This document shows, one piece after another, positions 27,086-34,961 of a DNA stretch of 40,981 nucleotides; within the stretch, counting starts at the first letter, position 1; every line of letters starts with the position of its first letter. Both the position numbers and the translations under genes were made by a program. The notes beneath the pieces were generated by a model. That model saw only the letters and a program-made list of their open reading frames with translations, was not told the DNA's origin and made no database searches. Origin of the DNA: Thermotogae bacterium. GTDB lineage: Bacteria > Thermotogota > Thermotogae > UBA12178. Location of the stretch: the NCBI GenBank assembly GCA_021161835.1, contig JAGGZV010000044.1:1-40981 (forward strand), given 5' to 3'.

Positions 27086-27493
27086 ATGAGAGACATACGT
27101 ATTTATGCTGATGGAGGAAGTAGTGGAAACCCTGGAAGGAGTGCCATAGGTTTTTGTGTTTTCATCGACAACAAGTTGTGGTATCTCCATGCGGAGTGCA
27201 TAGGAGACGCCACGAACAATGTTGCCGAATATATGGCTCTTTTGAAGGCTCTGGAGTTTTGTGCGACCAAAAGTTTTAAAACTATAAAACTCTATTCTGA
27301 CAGTAAACTCGTGGTGAGCCAGGTGAAAGGCGACTTCAGAGTAATGGACGCGAAACTTGCCACCCTGAATGCCGAGGTACGAACGTTGATGAGAGAATTT
27401 GAGGATGTCAGTGTGGAGTGGATACCCAGGGAGGAGAACGAAATCGCGAATTCACTTGTGAAAAAGATTTTGAAGGGAGCGATGAAAAGGTGA
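27086..27493 (+). CDS. Type 1 ribonuclease H-like protein
   Basis: The 135-residue protein has the RNase H fold: IYADGGSSGNPG (D9), NNVAEYMALLKAL (E48) and LYSDSKLVVSQ (D72). The fourth acidic position is asparagine, N122 in EENEIANSL, where most relatives have AD. It would remove RNA from RNA/DNA hybrids. The frame continues upstream through the tRNA, but that part is only the translated tRNA, so ATG 27086 is chosen. There is no ribosome site: the only upstream sequence is the tRNA 3' end. It overlaps the MreB gene by four bases. Confidence 0.88.
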   Translation: MRDIRIYADGGSSGNPGRSAIGFCVFIDNKLWYLHAECIGDATNNVAEYMALLKALEFCATKSFKTIKLYSDSKLVVSQVKGDFRVMDAKLATLNAEVRTLMREFEDVSVEWIPREENEIANSLVKKILKGAMKR

Positions 27494-28500
27494 GAAAAGG
27501 AGACCTAGGGGTGGATCTTGGAACAGCCACCTTTCTCGTTTATCAGAAGGGTAAAGGCATGGTAATATACGAACCATCGTACGTGGCCGTTTCCAGAAAG
27601 TCCGGCAAGATAATAGCCATAGGCAATGAGGCCAAAGAAATGAAGGGTAAGACACCGAAGGACATAGTTGCTTTGAAACCCATGAAGGACGGTGTGATTG
27701 CCGAATACACCGTTATAGAGGAAGTCATAAGGAGTTTCATAAAGCGTACAAAGAGTGGTCTCAGCTTTTTCAAACCCAATATGGTGATCGGTGTCCCTAC
27801 CAAGATAACGAATGTGGAACATAGAGCGGTGGTCGAAGCGGCTATAAACGCGGGAGCCAGCAAGGTATACGTGGTGCACGAACCCATAGCAGCGGCCATA
27901 GGAGCGAATGTGGACGTCGTCAGACCTCAAGGAAGTATGATCATAGATGTGGGTGGTGGTACAACCGATATTGCCGTGATAAGCCTGGGTGGTGTCGTGA
28001 TAGGTGAATCCTTGAGGTTCGCTGGTGATGCCATGGATGATGCCATAGTCAAATACGTACGCAAGAGATTTCAACTGTCCATAGGTACATCCACGGCTGA
28101 AGAGGTGAAAATAAAGATAGGTAAGGCACATCCGGACGTTGAAGACTACGAGATGGAAGTGAAAGGTCGCGACGTTATGACGGGTTTGCCGAAGAAGATC
28201 GTTTTGAATTCCACGGAGGTACTGGAAGCCCTGGATGAGATTCTGAAGATGTTGATAATTGGTGTGAGGAATGTGCTCGAAAAAACGCCTCCTGAGCTAG
28301 CTTCCGATATAATGAGCGAGGGGATATACCTCGTGGGAGGAGGCTCCAAGCTTCGAGGGCTCGACAAGTTGATAACCCAGGAAACAGGGCTACAAACCAT
28401 CAGCGTATCGGAGCCAGAATACTGTGTGGCCCTTGGAACGGGTAAGTTGCTCGACGATGAGCAACTTCTGATGACCGTAGCAAGCGCATACGGCGTTTGA
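27490..28500 (+). CDS. mreB: MreB-family rod shape-determining protein
   Basis: The bacterial actin of 336 residues forms membrane-bound filaments that guide side-wall peptidoglycan synthesis. The phosphate-1 motif is VDLGTATFLVYQKGKG (usually GTANTLVY), phosphate-2 is IIDVGGGTTDIAVISLGG (about 154) and the adenosine motif is LVGGGSKLRGLD (about 280). VHEPIAAAIG is also typical. Start GTG 27490 overlaps the RNase H stop (GTGA) after TTGAAGGGAG. The longer open frame upstream lies inside RNase H. There is no mreC/mreD next to it, so this may be one of several MreB paralogues. Confidence 0.93.
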   Translation: MRKGDLGVDLGTATFLVYQKGKGMVIYEPSYVAVSRKSGKIIAIGNEAKEMKGKTPKDIVALKPMKDGVIAEYTVIEEVIRSFIKRTKSGLSFFKPNMVIGVPTKITNVEHRAVVEAAINAGASKVYVVHEPIAAAIGANVDVVRPQGSMIIDVGGGTTDIAVISLGGVVIGESLRFAGDAMDDAIVKYVRKRFQLSIGTSTAEEVKIKIGKAHPDVEDYEMEVKGRDVMTGLPKKIVLNSTEVLEALDEILKMLIIGVRNVLEKTPPELASDIMSEGIYLVGGGSKLRGLDKLITQETGLQTISVSEPEYCVALGTGKLLDDEQLLMTVASAYGV

Positions 28501-28514
28501 AGAGGTGGTATCAT

Positions 28515-28937
28515 ATGGGAAAGATCGGTGCCGAGTGGCTTGGGAACATGAAGTTCAGGGTTCACACCCCTTCAGGGCACGAAGTGGTGATGGACGCTTC
28601 CAGGGAATTTGGAGGAGAAGATGGTGGTCCTCGCCCCATGGAGTTGGTGCTGGTGGCTCTTATGGGATGTACAGGGATGGATGTGGTGTCGATATTGAAG
28701 AAGATGCGGGTGGAAGATTATCAATTTGAGATGGAAACCGGGTACGAAAGAGCTTCCGACCATCCAAAAGTGTACACAAGAATACACCTGCGTTATATCT
28801 TTAAAGGAAAGGATCTGCCACGAGATAAGATAGAAAAGGCCGTTTCTCTTTCACAGGAGAGGTATTGTTCTGTTGCTGCTATGTTGAAAAGGGTGGCGCC
28901 CCTCACCTACGAGGTGATCCTGGAGGAAACCAACTGA
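28515..28937 (+). CDS. OsmC/Ohr-family protein
   Basis: The 140-residue protein has the OsmC fold with its two redox cysteines, C52 in LMGCTGMDVVSIL and C118 in ERYCSVAAML. Family members reduce organic hydroperoxides using lipoyl or dithiol donors. Which subgroup this belongs to cannot be fixed. ATG 28515 is preferred over an upstream in-frame ATG at 28497 because AGGTGG (28503-28508) lies six bases before it. It ends in an overlap with the next gene. Confidence 0.9.
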   Translation: MGKIGAEWLGNMKFRVHTPSGHEVVMDASREFGGEDGGPRPMELVLVALMGCTGMDVVSILKKMRVEDYQFEMETGYERASDHPKVYTRIHLRYIFKGKDLPRDKIEKAVSLSQERYCSVAAMLKRVAPLTYEVILEETN

Positions 28938-29560
28938 TGGGGGTGAAGGTGTTGGATGAGCTGGAGAAGCTGAAAATGCGTGTCCAGCAACTCGAGGATG
29001 AATTGCAGATGTGTAAACAGAGGGAAAGGGAATTGGAAGGGCTTTTGGATCAGTACACTGAATTGTTGAAACAGGAGCTCAAGAGTTATGATGACTTCGT
29101 CGGTGATATAGGAACCAGCAAGATGATAGACCCGCTCACGCGTGTCTTCAACAAAGATTACTTTCTCAAGTTCCTGACCTATTTTCATCAACGTGCTTTT
29201 GAAGAGAGTATACCCTATGGAGTCGTACTGGTGAAGATAAAGAACTACGATGAACTTGAGAGAGCTGTCGGTGATGGTGATAAATGGAGGACATTTTCGA
29301 TGCAGTTCGGTAAGAGCTTGAAGGAAAGTGTAAGAGTTCCTCTGGATACGGTCGGTCGGTTATCGAAGGACACTTTCGCTGTAATACTGACTGAGATAGA
29401 TAAGGACGTTATGGACAAAGTTGTGGAGCGTATAAAGAATCGACTTGAGAGTCTGGATCTTGGCTTTGGTACACCGGATATAAAGATGGTACACGTTCAC
29501 TATCCGGAAGACGCCATCAATCTGGAAGCCCTTCTTTCCAGTGTTGGCGAGGAATTGTGA
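28937..29560 (+). CDS. Coiled-coil protein with degenerate GGDEF domain
   Basis: The 207-residue protein begins with a coiled coil (about 5-50) and then a GGDEF-like fold. DPLTRVFNKDYF (65-76) matches the usual D-x-LT-x-L-x-N-R start. GVVLVKIKNYDELERAVG matches the metal-binding strand and helix, and GRLSKDTFAVIL (140-151) stands where the active-site loop should be. SKDTF replaces GGDEF, so cyclic di-GMP synthesis is not expected. A binding or scaffolding role is possible. Start ATG 28937 overlaps the OsmC stop by one base, with GGAGG ten bases upstream. The murA gene follows with no gap. Confidence 0.8.
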   Translation: MGVKVLDELEKLKMRVQQLEDELQMCKQRERELEGLLDQYTELLKQELKSYDDFVGDIGTSKMIDPLTRVFNKDYFLKFLTYFHQRAFEESIPYGVVLVKIKNYDELERAVGDGDKWRTFSMQFGKSLKESVRVPLDTVGRLSKDTFAVILTEIDKDVMDKVVERIKNRLESLDLGFGTPDIKMVHVHYPEDAINLEALLSSVGEEL

Positions 29561-30838
29561 ATGGGTTCCTTCATTCTCTATGGCCCCGTTACGTTGAGGG
29601 GAAAAGTTGAAATCAGCGGTGCGAAGAATGCTGCTCTTCCCATATTGGCATCGATCCCTTTGATAAAGGGTATAACTGTTTTGCACAACGTGCCACGCCT
29701 CGAAGATGTTCACACCATGATACAAATTCTGCGTTCCATCGGAGTCAAGGTCGAATGGAAGGGGGAGAACACCCTTCTTATAATCAATGAAGGAAGCTGT
29801 ACGGGGGATGTTCCATATGAACTGGTGCGTAAGATGCGTGCTTCTTTCAACATTCTTGGTCCCCTCACCCTCTCGGTTGGAAAGGCGAGCGTTGCCCAAC
29901 CCGGGGGATGTGCCATAGGCCTGAGACCCGTTAACTTCCACATAGACGGTCTCGAAAAGCTGGGATTCAGTGTGAGCATATCCCACGGTACGGTACACGC
30001 TACCGCTCCTGGACGCGTGGATGAAAGTGAGGTGGTTGTCTCGTTTCCGAAGGTCAGTGTTGGTGCTACAGAACACATAATGACCACGGCAGCGGGAATG
30101 AAAGGGTTGACCCTGCAAATCAATAACGCTGCTCAGGAACCTGAAATAGAGGATCTGCAGAACTTTCTGAATAGTTGTGGTGCGAGAATAACCGGTGCCG
30201 GCACCTCTTCCTTGACCGTGGAAGGAGTTGAGGAATTACAGGGATGTGAGTATACTATCATGTACGATCGTATAGAGGCGGGGACGTATTTGATCGCTGC
30301 AGCGGCCACCCACGGCGAAGTGGAAGTAGTGAACGCCTGTTCGAATCATTTGGGAGCACTCCTTGAAGTCTTCGAGCATATGGGTGTGAACTTTACGTGT
30401 AATGAAAACGGTATAACGGTGAAAGCGGGCGATGTGTACAGACCCGTTAAAATAGAAGTTAATCCCTACCCGGGTTTTCCCACCGATCTTCAACCACAGA
30501 TTCTGGCAATGTTATCGACTGTAAAGGGCGTTTCACTGGTAAAAGAGAACGTTTTCAAAAGTAGATTTGGGCACGTTCCCGAGTTGAATCGTATGGGTGC
30601 TTTAATAGTTGTAGAAGACAGTGTTGCGGTGGTGGAAGGTGTAGAAGAACTGACGGGTGCACCGGTGGAAGCCACAGATTTGAGAGCTGCAGCTTCCCTT
30701 TTAATAGCTGCTTTGATGGCGAAAGGAGAAACCATCATATCACATATCGAGCACATATTCCGTGGTTATGAAAAGGTTATAGAAAAATTTCGCGGCCTTG
30801 GGGTCAATATAGTGTACGAACCCCGGGATGTGGAATGA
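29561..30838 (+). CDS. murA: UDP-N-acetylglucosamine 1-carboxyvinyltransferase
   Basis: This is the first committed step of peptidoglycan synthesis: enolpyruvyl transfer from PEP to UDP-GlcNAc in the cytoplasm. The 425-residue protein has SGAKNAALP (residues 19-27, with K22-N23), RASFNILGPL and the catalytic cysteine C117 in QPGGCAIGLRPVN. Fosfomycin would be expected to bind, since the cysteine is not replaced by aspartate. Other landmarks are DRIEAGTYLIAAA and GFPTDLQPQ. ATG 29561 directly follows the previous stop, with GGCGAGGAA upstream. It overlaps the radical SAM gene (ATGA). Confidence 0.97.
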   Translation: MGSFILYGPVTLRGKVEISGAKNAALPILASIPLIKGITVLHNVPRLEDVHTMIQILRSIGVKVEWKGENTLLIINEGSCTGDVPYELVRKMRASFNILGPLTLSVGKASVAQPGGCAIGLRPVNFHIDGLEKLGFSVSISHGTVHATAPGRVDESEVVVSFPKVSVGATEHIMTTAAGMKGLTLQINNAAQEPEIEDLQNFLNSCGARITGAGTSSLTVEGVEELQGCEYTIMYDRIEAGTYLIAAAATHGEVEVVNACSNHLGALLEVFEHMGVNFTCNENGITVKAGDVYRPVKIEVNPYPGFPTDLQPQILAMLSTVKGVSLVKENVFKSRFGHVPELNRMGALIVVEDSVAVVEGVEELTGAPVEATDLRAAASLLIAALMAKGETIISHIEHIFRGYEKVIEKFRGLGVNIVYEPRDVE

Positions 30839-31779
30839 TTTTTCCCTTTTATCTGGAAAATTTTGAAAAGATCGATCGTGTTGGAAAGATTTTCAAAGAG
30901 CATCTGACTGGATGCGGACTATGTCCGAGGAGGTGCGGTGTTGACAGAACGAAAGAATCCGGATTTTGCCTTCAAAGAGATGTTCCCCGTATATCGAATG
31001 TGGTACTTCATTACGGTGAAGAACCTCCACTTGTGGAGAAAAATGGAGCGGGTGCCGTTTTTTTCTGTGGATGCAACATGAGATGTGTGTACTGTCAGAA
31101 CTTCGCATTCAGCCAGAAGAATATCGGAAAAAATATAAGTGTTGAAGAACTGGCAGATTATTTTTTGAAATTGCAGGAACTCGATGCCACATGCCTTGAT
31201 CTTGTGACACCAACCCCCCATCTTCCTTTTATCGTGGAGGCTCTTGGGATTGCGATTACAAAAGGGTTCAAGTTGCCGATCGTTTACAATACAAGTTCCT
31301 ACGAATCAGTGGAGGTCCTCAACCTGCTCGATGGTATCGTGGATGTCTATCTTGCCGATCTGAAGTATTCAGACGATGAGGTTGCGTTGCGTCTATCCGG
31401 TGTGAAAGATTACTGGGAAGTGGCTACAGCCGCTTTGCGTGAGATGTACAGACAGGTTGGCGCGTTCAAAAGGTATGCAAGTGGTGTGTTCAGAGGATTG
31501 ATAGTGAGACATCTTGTGCTACCCGGTGATCTTTCGGGTTCTGAGAAGGTTGCCCGTTTCATAGCGGAAGAATTATCCACTTCCGTTCCTGTTGCCGTTA
31601 TGGGACAGTACAATCCTGTCAACAGGGCGAGGGAATATCCCGAAATTGCCAGAAGATTATCAAAGCAGGAGTATGAACGTGTTCTGGACGTTTTTCAATC
31701 ATATGATCTCGTTGAAGGTTGGTACCAGCTGGAAGATGGTGAACCTGTCAGGGCGGTGGGTGTGAAACTGGCCGATTAG
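30835..31779 (+). CDS. Radical SAM protein, PflA-like (COG1313 type)
   Basis: The 314-residue protein has an N-terminal cysteine cluster (C27, C30, C34, C45 in CGLCPRRCGVDR and GFC). After it comes the radical SAM motif C80-NMR-C84-VY-C87 for a [4Fe-4S] cluster, then TPTPHLP and YNTSSYESVE. This layout is that of proteins annotated as pyruvate formate-lyase activating enzyme-related. No glycyl radical enzyme is nearby, so the substrate is unknown. The start ATG 30835 overlaps murA by four bases. Confidence 0.88.
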   Translation: MIFPFYLENFEKIDRVGKIFKEHLTGCGLCPRRCGVDRTKESGFCLQRDVPRISNVVLHYGEEPPLVEKNGAGAVFFCGCNMRCVYCQNFAFSQKNIGKNISVEELADYFLKLQELDATCLDLVTPTPHLPFIVEALGIAITKGFKLPIVYNTSSYESVEVLNLLDGIVDVYLADLKYSDDEVALRLSGVKDYWEVATAALREMYRQVGAFKRYASGVFRGLIVRHLVLPGDLSGSEKVARFIAEELSTSVPVAVMGQYNPVNRAREYPEIARRLSKQEYERVLDVFQSYDLVEGWYQLEDGEPVRAVGVKLAD

Positions 31780-31789
31780 GAGGGATACA

Positions 31790-33043
31790 ATGCTAGGGGC
31801 GAAGAACAGGGAGGAGTTCAGCTGGGCTCTGTACGATTGGGCCAATTCCGCTTTTTCCATGACGGTCCAGGCAACGCTACTTCCGATATTCTTCAAAGAC
31901 GTGGCCGCAAAGGGTCTGGAAGCTGTCAAAGCCACAGGGTACTGGGGATACACGCAATCCATAGCGATGGTCATCGCCGTGATCCTTGCTCCCATTCTCG
32001 GTGCCGTTGCCGATTACATGCACGGCCGAAAACGTTTCATGTCCTTTTTCGTTGTAACGGGTGCGTTGTTCACTTCTCTGCTTTTCTTCGTAGATACTGG
32101 TGAGTTCTTGCTGTGTGCGTTAATATATGTTGTTGCGAACGTGGCTTTTGCGTCGGCCAACGTTTTCTACGATTCATTCCTGATCGATGTCGCCGGTCCC
32201 GGGCGAATGGACTGGTTGTCAGCACTCGGATTCGCTTACGGGTATGTAGGAGGAGGATTGTTGTTTATATTGAACATTCTCATGGTTCTCAAACCGGGCC
32301 TTTTTGGGCTTTCATCCGCTGTGGATGGTATGCGTATGGCCTTCGTCAGCGTGGGAATCTGGTGGTTCGTTTTCACCATTCCTTTCTTCATGTACATAAA
32401 GGAAAAAAGAAGAGGAGAAAACCTTGAAACAGCAGTCAACCCTGTAAAAGAGGGCTTTCGTAGGGTGTTTTCTACCCTGCGTGAGCTCAAAAGATACAAG
32501 AATGCTTTCATCTTCCTCCTCGCTTATTGGTTCTATATAGATGCTGTGGGAACGATAATAAAGATGGCGGTAGTTTACGGTAAAGACGTGGGCGTACCCA
32601 ACGAACATCTGATGGGTGCACTACTTCTTACCCAGTTCATAGCCTTTCCCTTTTCCATTATCTATGGAAAACTGGCCGCATCCAGAACGACCAAATTGGC
32701 TTTGTACATTGCTATCGCGATCTATGCCTTCATAATGACCTGGGGTTATTTCCTGAAAAGACCCTGGGAATTCTGGGTACTTGCAGTACTTGTGGGAACC
32801 TCGCAAGGCGGAATACAGGCGCTCAGCAGATCCTTCTTCGGAAAGATGATCCCAGGAGAGAAAAAGGCTGAGTTCTATGGTTTCTTCAGTGTATTCAGCA
32901 AATTCGCCACCGTTGCCGGGCCTGCTCTTTACGGTTTCATGGCTCAGGTCACTGGTAATCCGAGAAGTGGTGTCTTAATGCTCATGATACTCCTGGGGAT
33001 AGGAGCACTAATTCTCGGAAGAGTTGAGGAGGCGAGAGCGTGA
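31790..33043 (+). CDS. UMF1-family MFS transporter
   Basis: The 417-residue membrane protein has about 12 helices. The N-terminal block EEFSWALYDWANSAFSMTVQ is diagnostic of the UMF1/Atg22-like branch of the major facilitator superfamily. A loop 2-3 element GAVADYMHGRKRFM follows the usual MFS pattern. The late block GTSQGGIQALSRSFFGKMIP is also conserved in this branch. Substrates of bacterial members are unknown; the yeast relative exports amino acids from vacuoles. A TAGGAGGGA ribosome site lies before ATG 31790. It overlaps the nucleosidase gene by four bases. Confidence 0.92.
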   Translation: MLGAKNREEFSWALYDWANSAFSMTVQATLLPIFFKDVAAKGLEAVKATGYWGYTQSIAMVIAVILAPILGAVADYMHGRKRFMSFFVVTGALFTSLLFFVDTGEFLLCALIYVVANVAFASANVFYDSFLIDVAGPGRMDWLSALGFAYGYVGGGLLFILNILMVLKPGLFGLSSAVDGMRMAFVSVGIWWFVFTIPFFMYIKEKRRGENLETAVNPVKEGFRRVFSTLRELKRYKNAFIFLLAYWFYIDAVGTIIKMAVVYGKDVGVPNEHLMGALLLTQFIAFPFSIIYGKLAASRTTKLALYIAIAIYAFIMTWGYFLKRPWEFWVLAVLVGTSQGGIQALSRSFFGKMIPGEKKAEFYGFFSVFSKFATVAGPALYGFMAQVTGNPRSGVLMLMILLGIGALILGRVEEARA

Positions 33044-33696
33044 TACTCATAACCGGTGTCTTCGATGCGGAGGTTCAACCTTTTTTCGAAAGTATCATGA
33101 AACTTGAGGTTGGTAATCTTCTGGAACGCCGGTATGTACGTGGTGTGGTGGGTCACAATGAGGTTGTGGTAACCAGCGGATTCGTGGGTAAAGTGGAAGC
33201 CGCCATGGTAACCCAGGCTTTCATAGATAAATTCCATCCCGGGATGGTGATCCACGTGGGTGCATGTGGTGGTGTTTCGGATAAGCTGAAAGTAGGAGAT
33301 CTGGTATTGGCCACCGAAGTGGTGGAGTACGATGTTTACCCCACTCACAGGATGAAGCGTTTCAAATCCAGTGTCGCGCTGTCGGAGCGAATAATAAATC
33401 AGGCGCCTGATGTGTATATCGGCATTCTGGCCACGGGTGACAAGCTGGTCAGTGACCTGAAACTCAGGAAATGGGTAGCCGAGAACACCGATGCCGTAGC
33501 GCTCGATATGGATTCAGCGGCCGTTGCAAAGGTTGCAACTGCCAATGGCGTGGAATTTGGAGTGCTCAAGATAGTTGTGGATCTATGCGATGAAAAAGCC
33601 GAGGAAGATTTCAACGAGTACTTCCCGCGCTATGCCATGATCCCGGCTGTACACATAATGGAACTTCTCAAGCATCACGTCATAATCAGGAGTTGA
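33040..33696 (+). CDS. MTA/SAH nucleosidase-like protein
   Basis: The 218-residue nucleoside phosphorylase-fold protein resembles 5'-methylthioadenosine/S-adenosylhomocysteine nucleosidase. It shows GFVGKVEAAMV (about 47), HVGACGGVSDKLKVGDLVLA (about 72), and ALDMDSAAVAKVA (about 154). D181 in KIVVDLCD aligns with the catalytic aspartate. The ribose-binding Met-Glu pair is Met-Asp here, so specificity could differ. It would remove toxic by-products of SAM use. Start GTG 33040 overlaps the transporter stop. Its end overlaps the convergent aldolase gene by 11 bases. Confidence 0.85.
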   Translation: MILITGVFDAEVQPFFESIMKLEVGNLLERRYVRGVVGHNEVVVTSGFVGKVEAAMVTQAFIDKFHPGMVIHVGACGGVSDKLKVGDLVLATEVVEYDVYPTHRMKRFKSSVALSERIINQAPDVYIGILATGDKLVSDLKLRKWVAENTDAVALDMDSAAVAKVATANGVEFGVLKIVVDLCDEKAEEDFNEYFPRYAMIPAVHIMELLKHHVIIRS

Positions 33697-34603
33697 TTTC
33701 CACGCTCTCATAACCACCAAAGTACTCGCACGAATACCATGGCAGAGCGGTGTGCACACTTCTGGCGAGAATCCGCAGGTTTCTTGTTCCTTCCGTACAT
33801 AGAAACTTTTCCAGTTTTTCGGTGGTATCAGCGTAACGGACGGAGTTTTTCCATATCACCCTGCCGGCCAGGAAACCTGAAGCTCCCAGTTCCACGTTCT
33901 TCGAAAGTATTCTTTCAAATTCGATCACGTCCATTCCTCCACTCAGTATAACCCAGGGTTTACCCGATGTACTTTCCTTCACCTTGGTACCGTCTTTCAA
34001 TTCTTTGAAAGGTTCTATCTTGAAGATATCCACACAGTATTCTTCACCACTGAAAGTTTCCACAGCTTCCAGAATTTCCTCATCTCTGCCCTTTCGTTTT
34101 CCATACGTCAGTATTTCAAGTATGAAAAGTATGTCCTGTTCCTTTGCCCGCATCCCCACTTCTTTAACCAGCTTCATCTGGTGTTTTTTAACTTCATCGT
34201 GTGCTTCCGTGCTCCAGTATATCAACAGTTTAACAGCATCTGCACCACTTTTCCTGGCGTATTCCACTCCATCTTCCCTGTACAGCACGTTCAAACGTCC
34301 TTTTCCTTCATCGATGTACCCACTTTTCTCCAGCGAGAGTATCACTCCCGTTTGTGGAGGGATAAGAGGTAACATGGAGGGAAAGGCGTACTCACCATCC
34401 ACGAGTACAGCACTGACATGCGGTGAAAGAGTCTTCAATATACTTTTCTTGACGTTGGTCATGAGCTTTTCGTTCTCTGTATTGAAGAGATTCATCAGCA
34501 TCTTCTTGAGCGAGTTTCGTTGATCGAGCGCCAGTATCCGAAAGACGCCATCTTCTTTAGATATTCGCTGAAATCCTCTGAATTTGCCTGGTTGCATGCG
34601 CAT
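33686..34603 (-). CDS. lacD: Class I tagatose-1,6-bisphosphate aldolase (LacD-like)
   Basis: The 305-residue protein matches the LacD/DeoC-like class I aldolases. It has ILALDQRNSLKK (about 23-34), VLVDGEYAFP (about 66), KLLIYW (about 125) and the likely Schiff-base lysine K195 in VDIFKIEP. The C-terminal SGGMDVIEFERIL and GASGFLAGRVIWK resemble the phosphate-binding loops. It would split tagatose-1,6-bisphosphate into dihydroxyacetone phosphate and glyceraldehyde 3-phosphate. It diverges from the DeoR operon, which supports a shared sugar pathway. ATG 34603 follows GGGAGGTG with a seven-base spacer; a second ATG comes two codons later. Confidence 0.87.
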   Translation of the reverse strand: MRMQPGKFRGFQRISKEDGVFRILALDQRNSLKKMLMNLFNTENEKLMTNVKKSILKTLSPHVSAVLVDGEYAFPSMLPLIPPQTGVILSLEKSGYIDEGKGRLNVLYREDGVEYARKSGADAVKLLIYWSTEAHDEVKKHQMKLVKEVGMRAKEQDILFILEILTYGKRKGRDEEILEAVETFSGEEYCVDIFKIEPFKELKDGTKVKESTSGKPWVILSGGMDVIEFERILSKNVELGASGFLAGRVIWKNSVRYADTTEKLEKFLCTEGTRNLRILARSVHTALPWYSCEYFGGYESVEINS

Positions 34604-34694
34604 TCACCCACCTCCCGAAAAGGATGAATTCATAATTGTGAATAATGTTGCCTGATCGCTCATAATCTTTCCACATGACCGATAATCGTATTCG

Positions 34695-34757
34695 TTGAAA
34701 TTTGATCAATCACATTTTATATGATATCATAAAATATGAGATTGAAATGTGATCGAT
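34695..34757. promoter_or_regulatory. Operator: 40-base imperfect palindrome flanked by direct repeats
   Basis: A palindrome centred on GATATC (34723-34728) runs from 34706 to 34745 with only three mismatched pairs; its core TATGATATCATA is perfect. Overlapping its edges are direct repeats TTGAAATTTGATCAAT (34695-34710) and TTGAAATGTGATCGAT (34742-34757), 14 of 16 identical and 47 bases apart. TATGAT in the core and TTGAAA at 34695-34700 could form a + strand promoter with a long 19-base spacer. The site lies about 100 bases upstream of lacD. The adjacent DeoR repressor is the obvious candidate to bind here. Confidence 0.6.
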
Positions 34758-34783
34758 TTCGATTAATTCTGATACTGAAAAAT

Positions 34784-34930
34784 GAGGGTGTCGTGGTGGT
34801 GGGTGCTGAAAAGAGAGGATACTTGTCCTGCGGAGTTTCTTCGAAAACATCTGATCGTTCCACGATCCCTGTAGGGAGAGGGATGGATATGGAATCCTTT
34901 CTTTGCTCGTGTGTCGCCCCCTGATTTTTT
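34784..34930 (+). promoter_or_regulatory. Possible structured leader with exclusive helices and T6 run
   Basis: GGG-TG-TCGTGG (34786-34796) can pair with CCACGA-T-CCC (34860-34869), enclosing hairpins AGGA/TCCT (34816-34829) and TTTC/GAAA (34836-34846). The 3' arm could instead form GATCGT-TCC-ACGATC (34853-34867) or ATCCCT/AGGGAT (34865-34884). A further weak pairing of TAGGGAG (34872-34878) with CCCCCTG (34917-34923) would sit just before TTTTTT (34925-34930). This is switch-like, but no known riboswitch class was recognised, and the folds were judged by eye. Confidence 0.35.
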
Positions 34931-34961
34931 GCCATTTGAGAGATTTTCATGGATTTTGTTT

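Noticed and set aside
33984-34523. 179-codon + strand open frame opposite lacD
   Set aside because: It is the mirror of a well-supported aldolase gene and is Ser-rich as expected of an antisense shadow.
34736-34924. 62-codon open frame in the divergent region
   Set aside because: It has no ribosome site and its ATG lies inside the operator palindrome. The amino-acid composition is not convincing.
34784-34930. glmS ribozyme or another known riboswitch class upstream of the amino-sugar operon
   Set aside because: I could not find the conserved core bases of the glmS ribozyme or any other class I know. The segment is reported only as an unnamed candidate.
34717-34950. 77-codon reverse-strand open frame in the divergent region
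   Set aside because: No ribosome site is seen. It runs through the palindrome and ends there, and no family resemblance was found.
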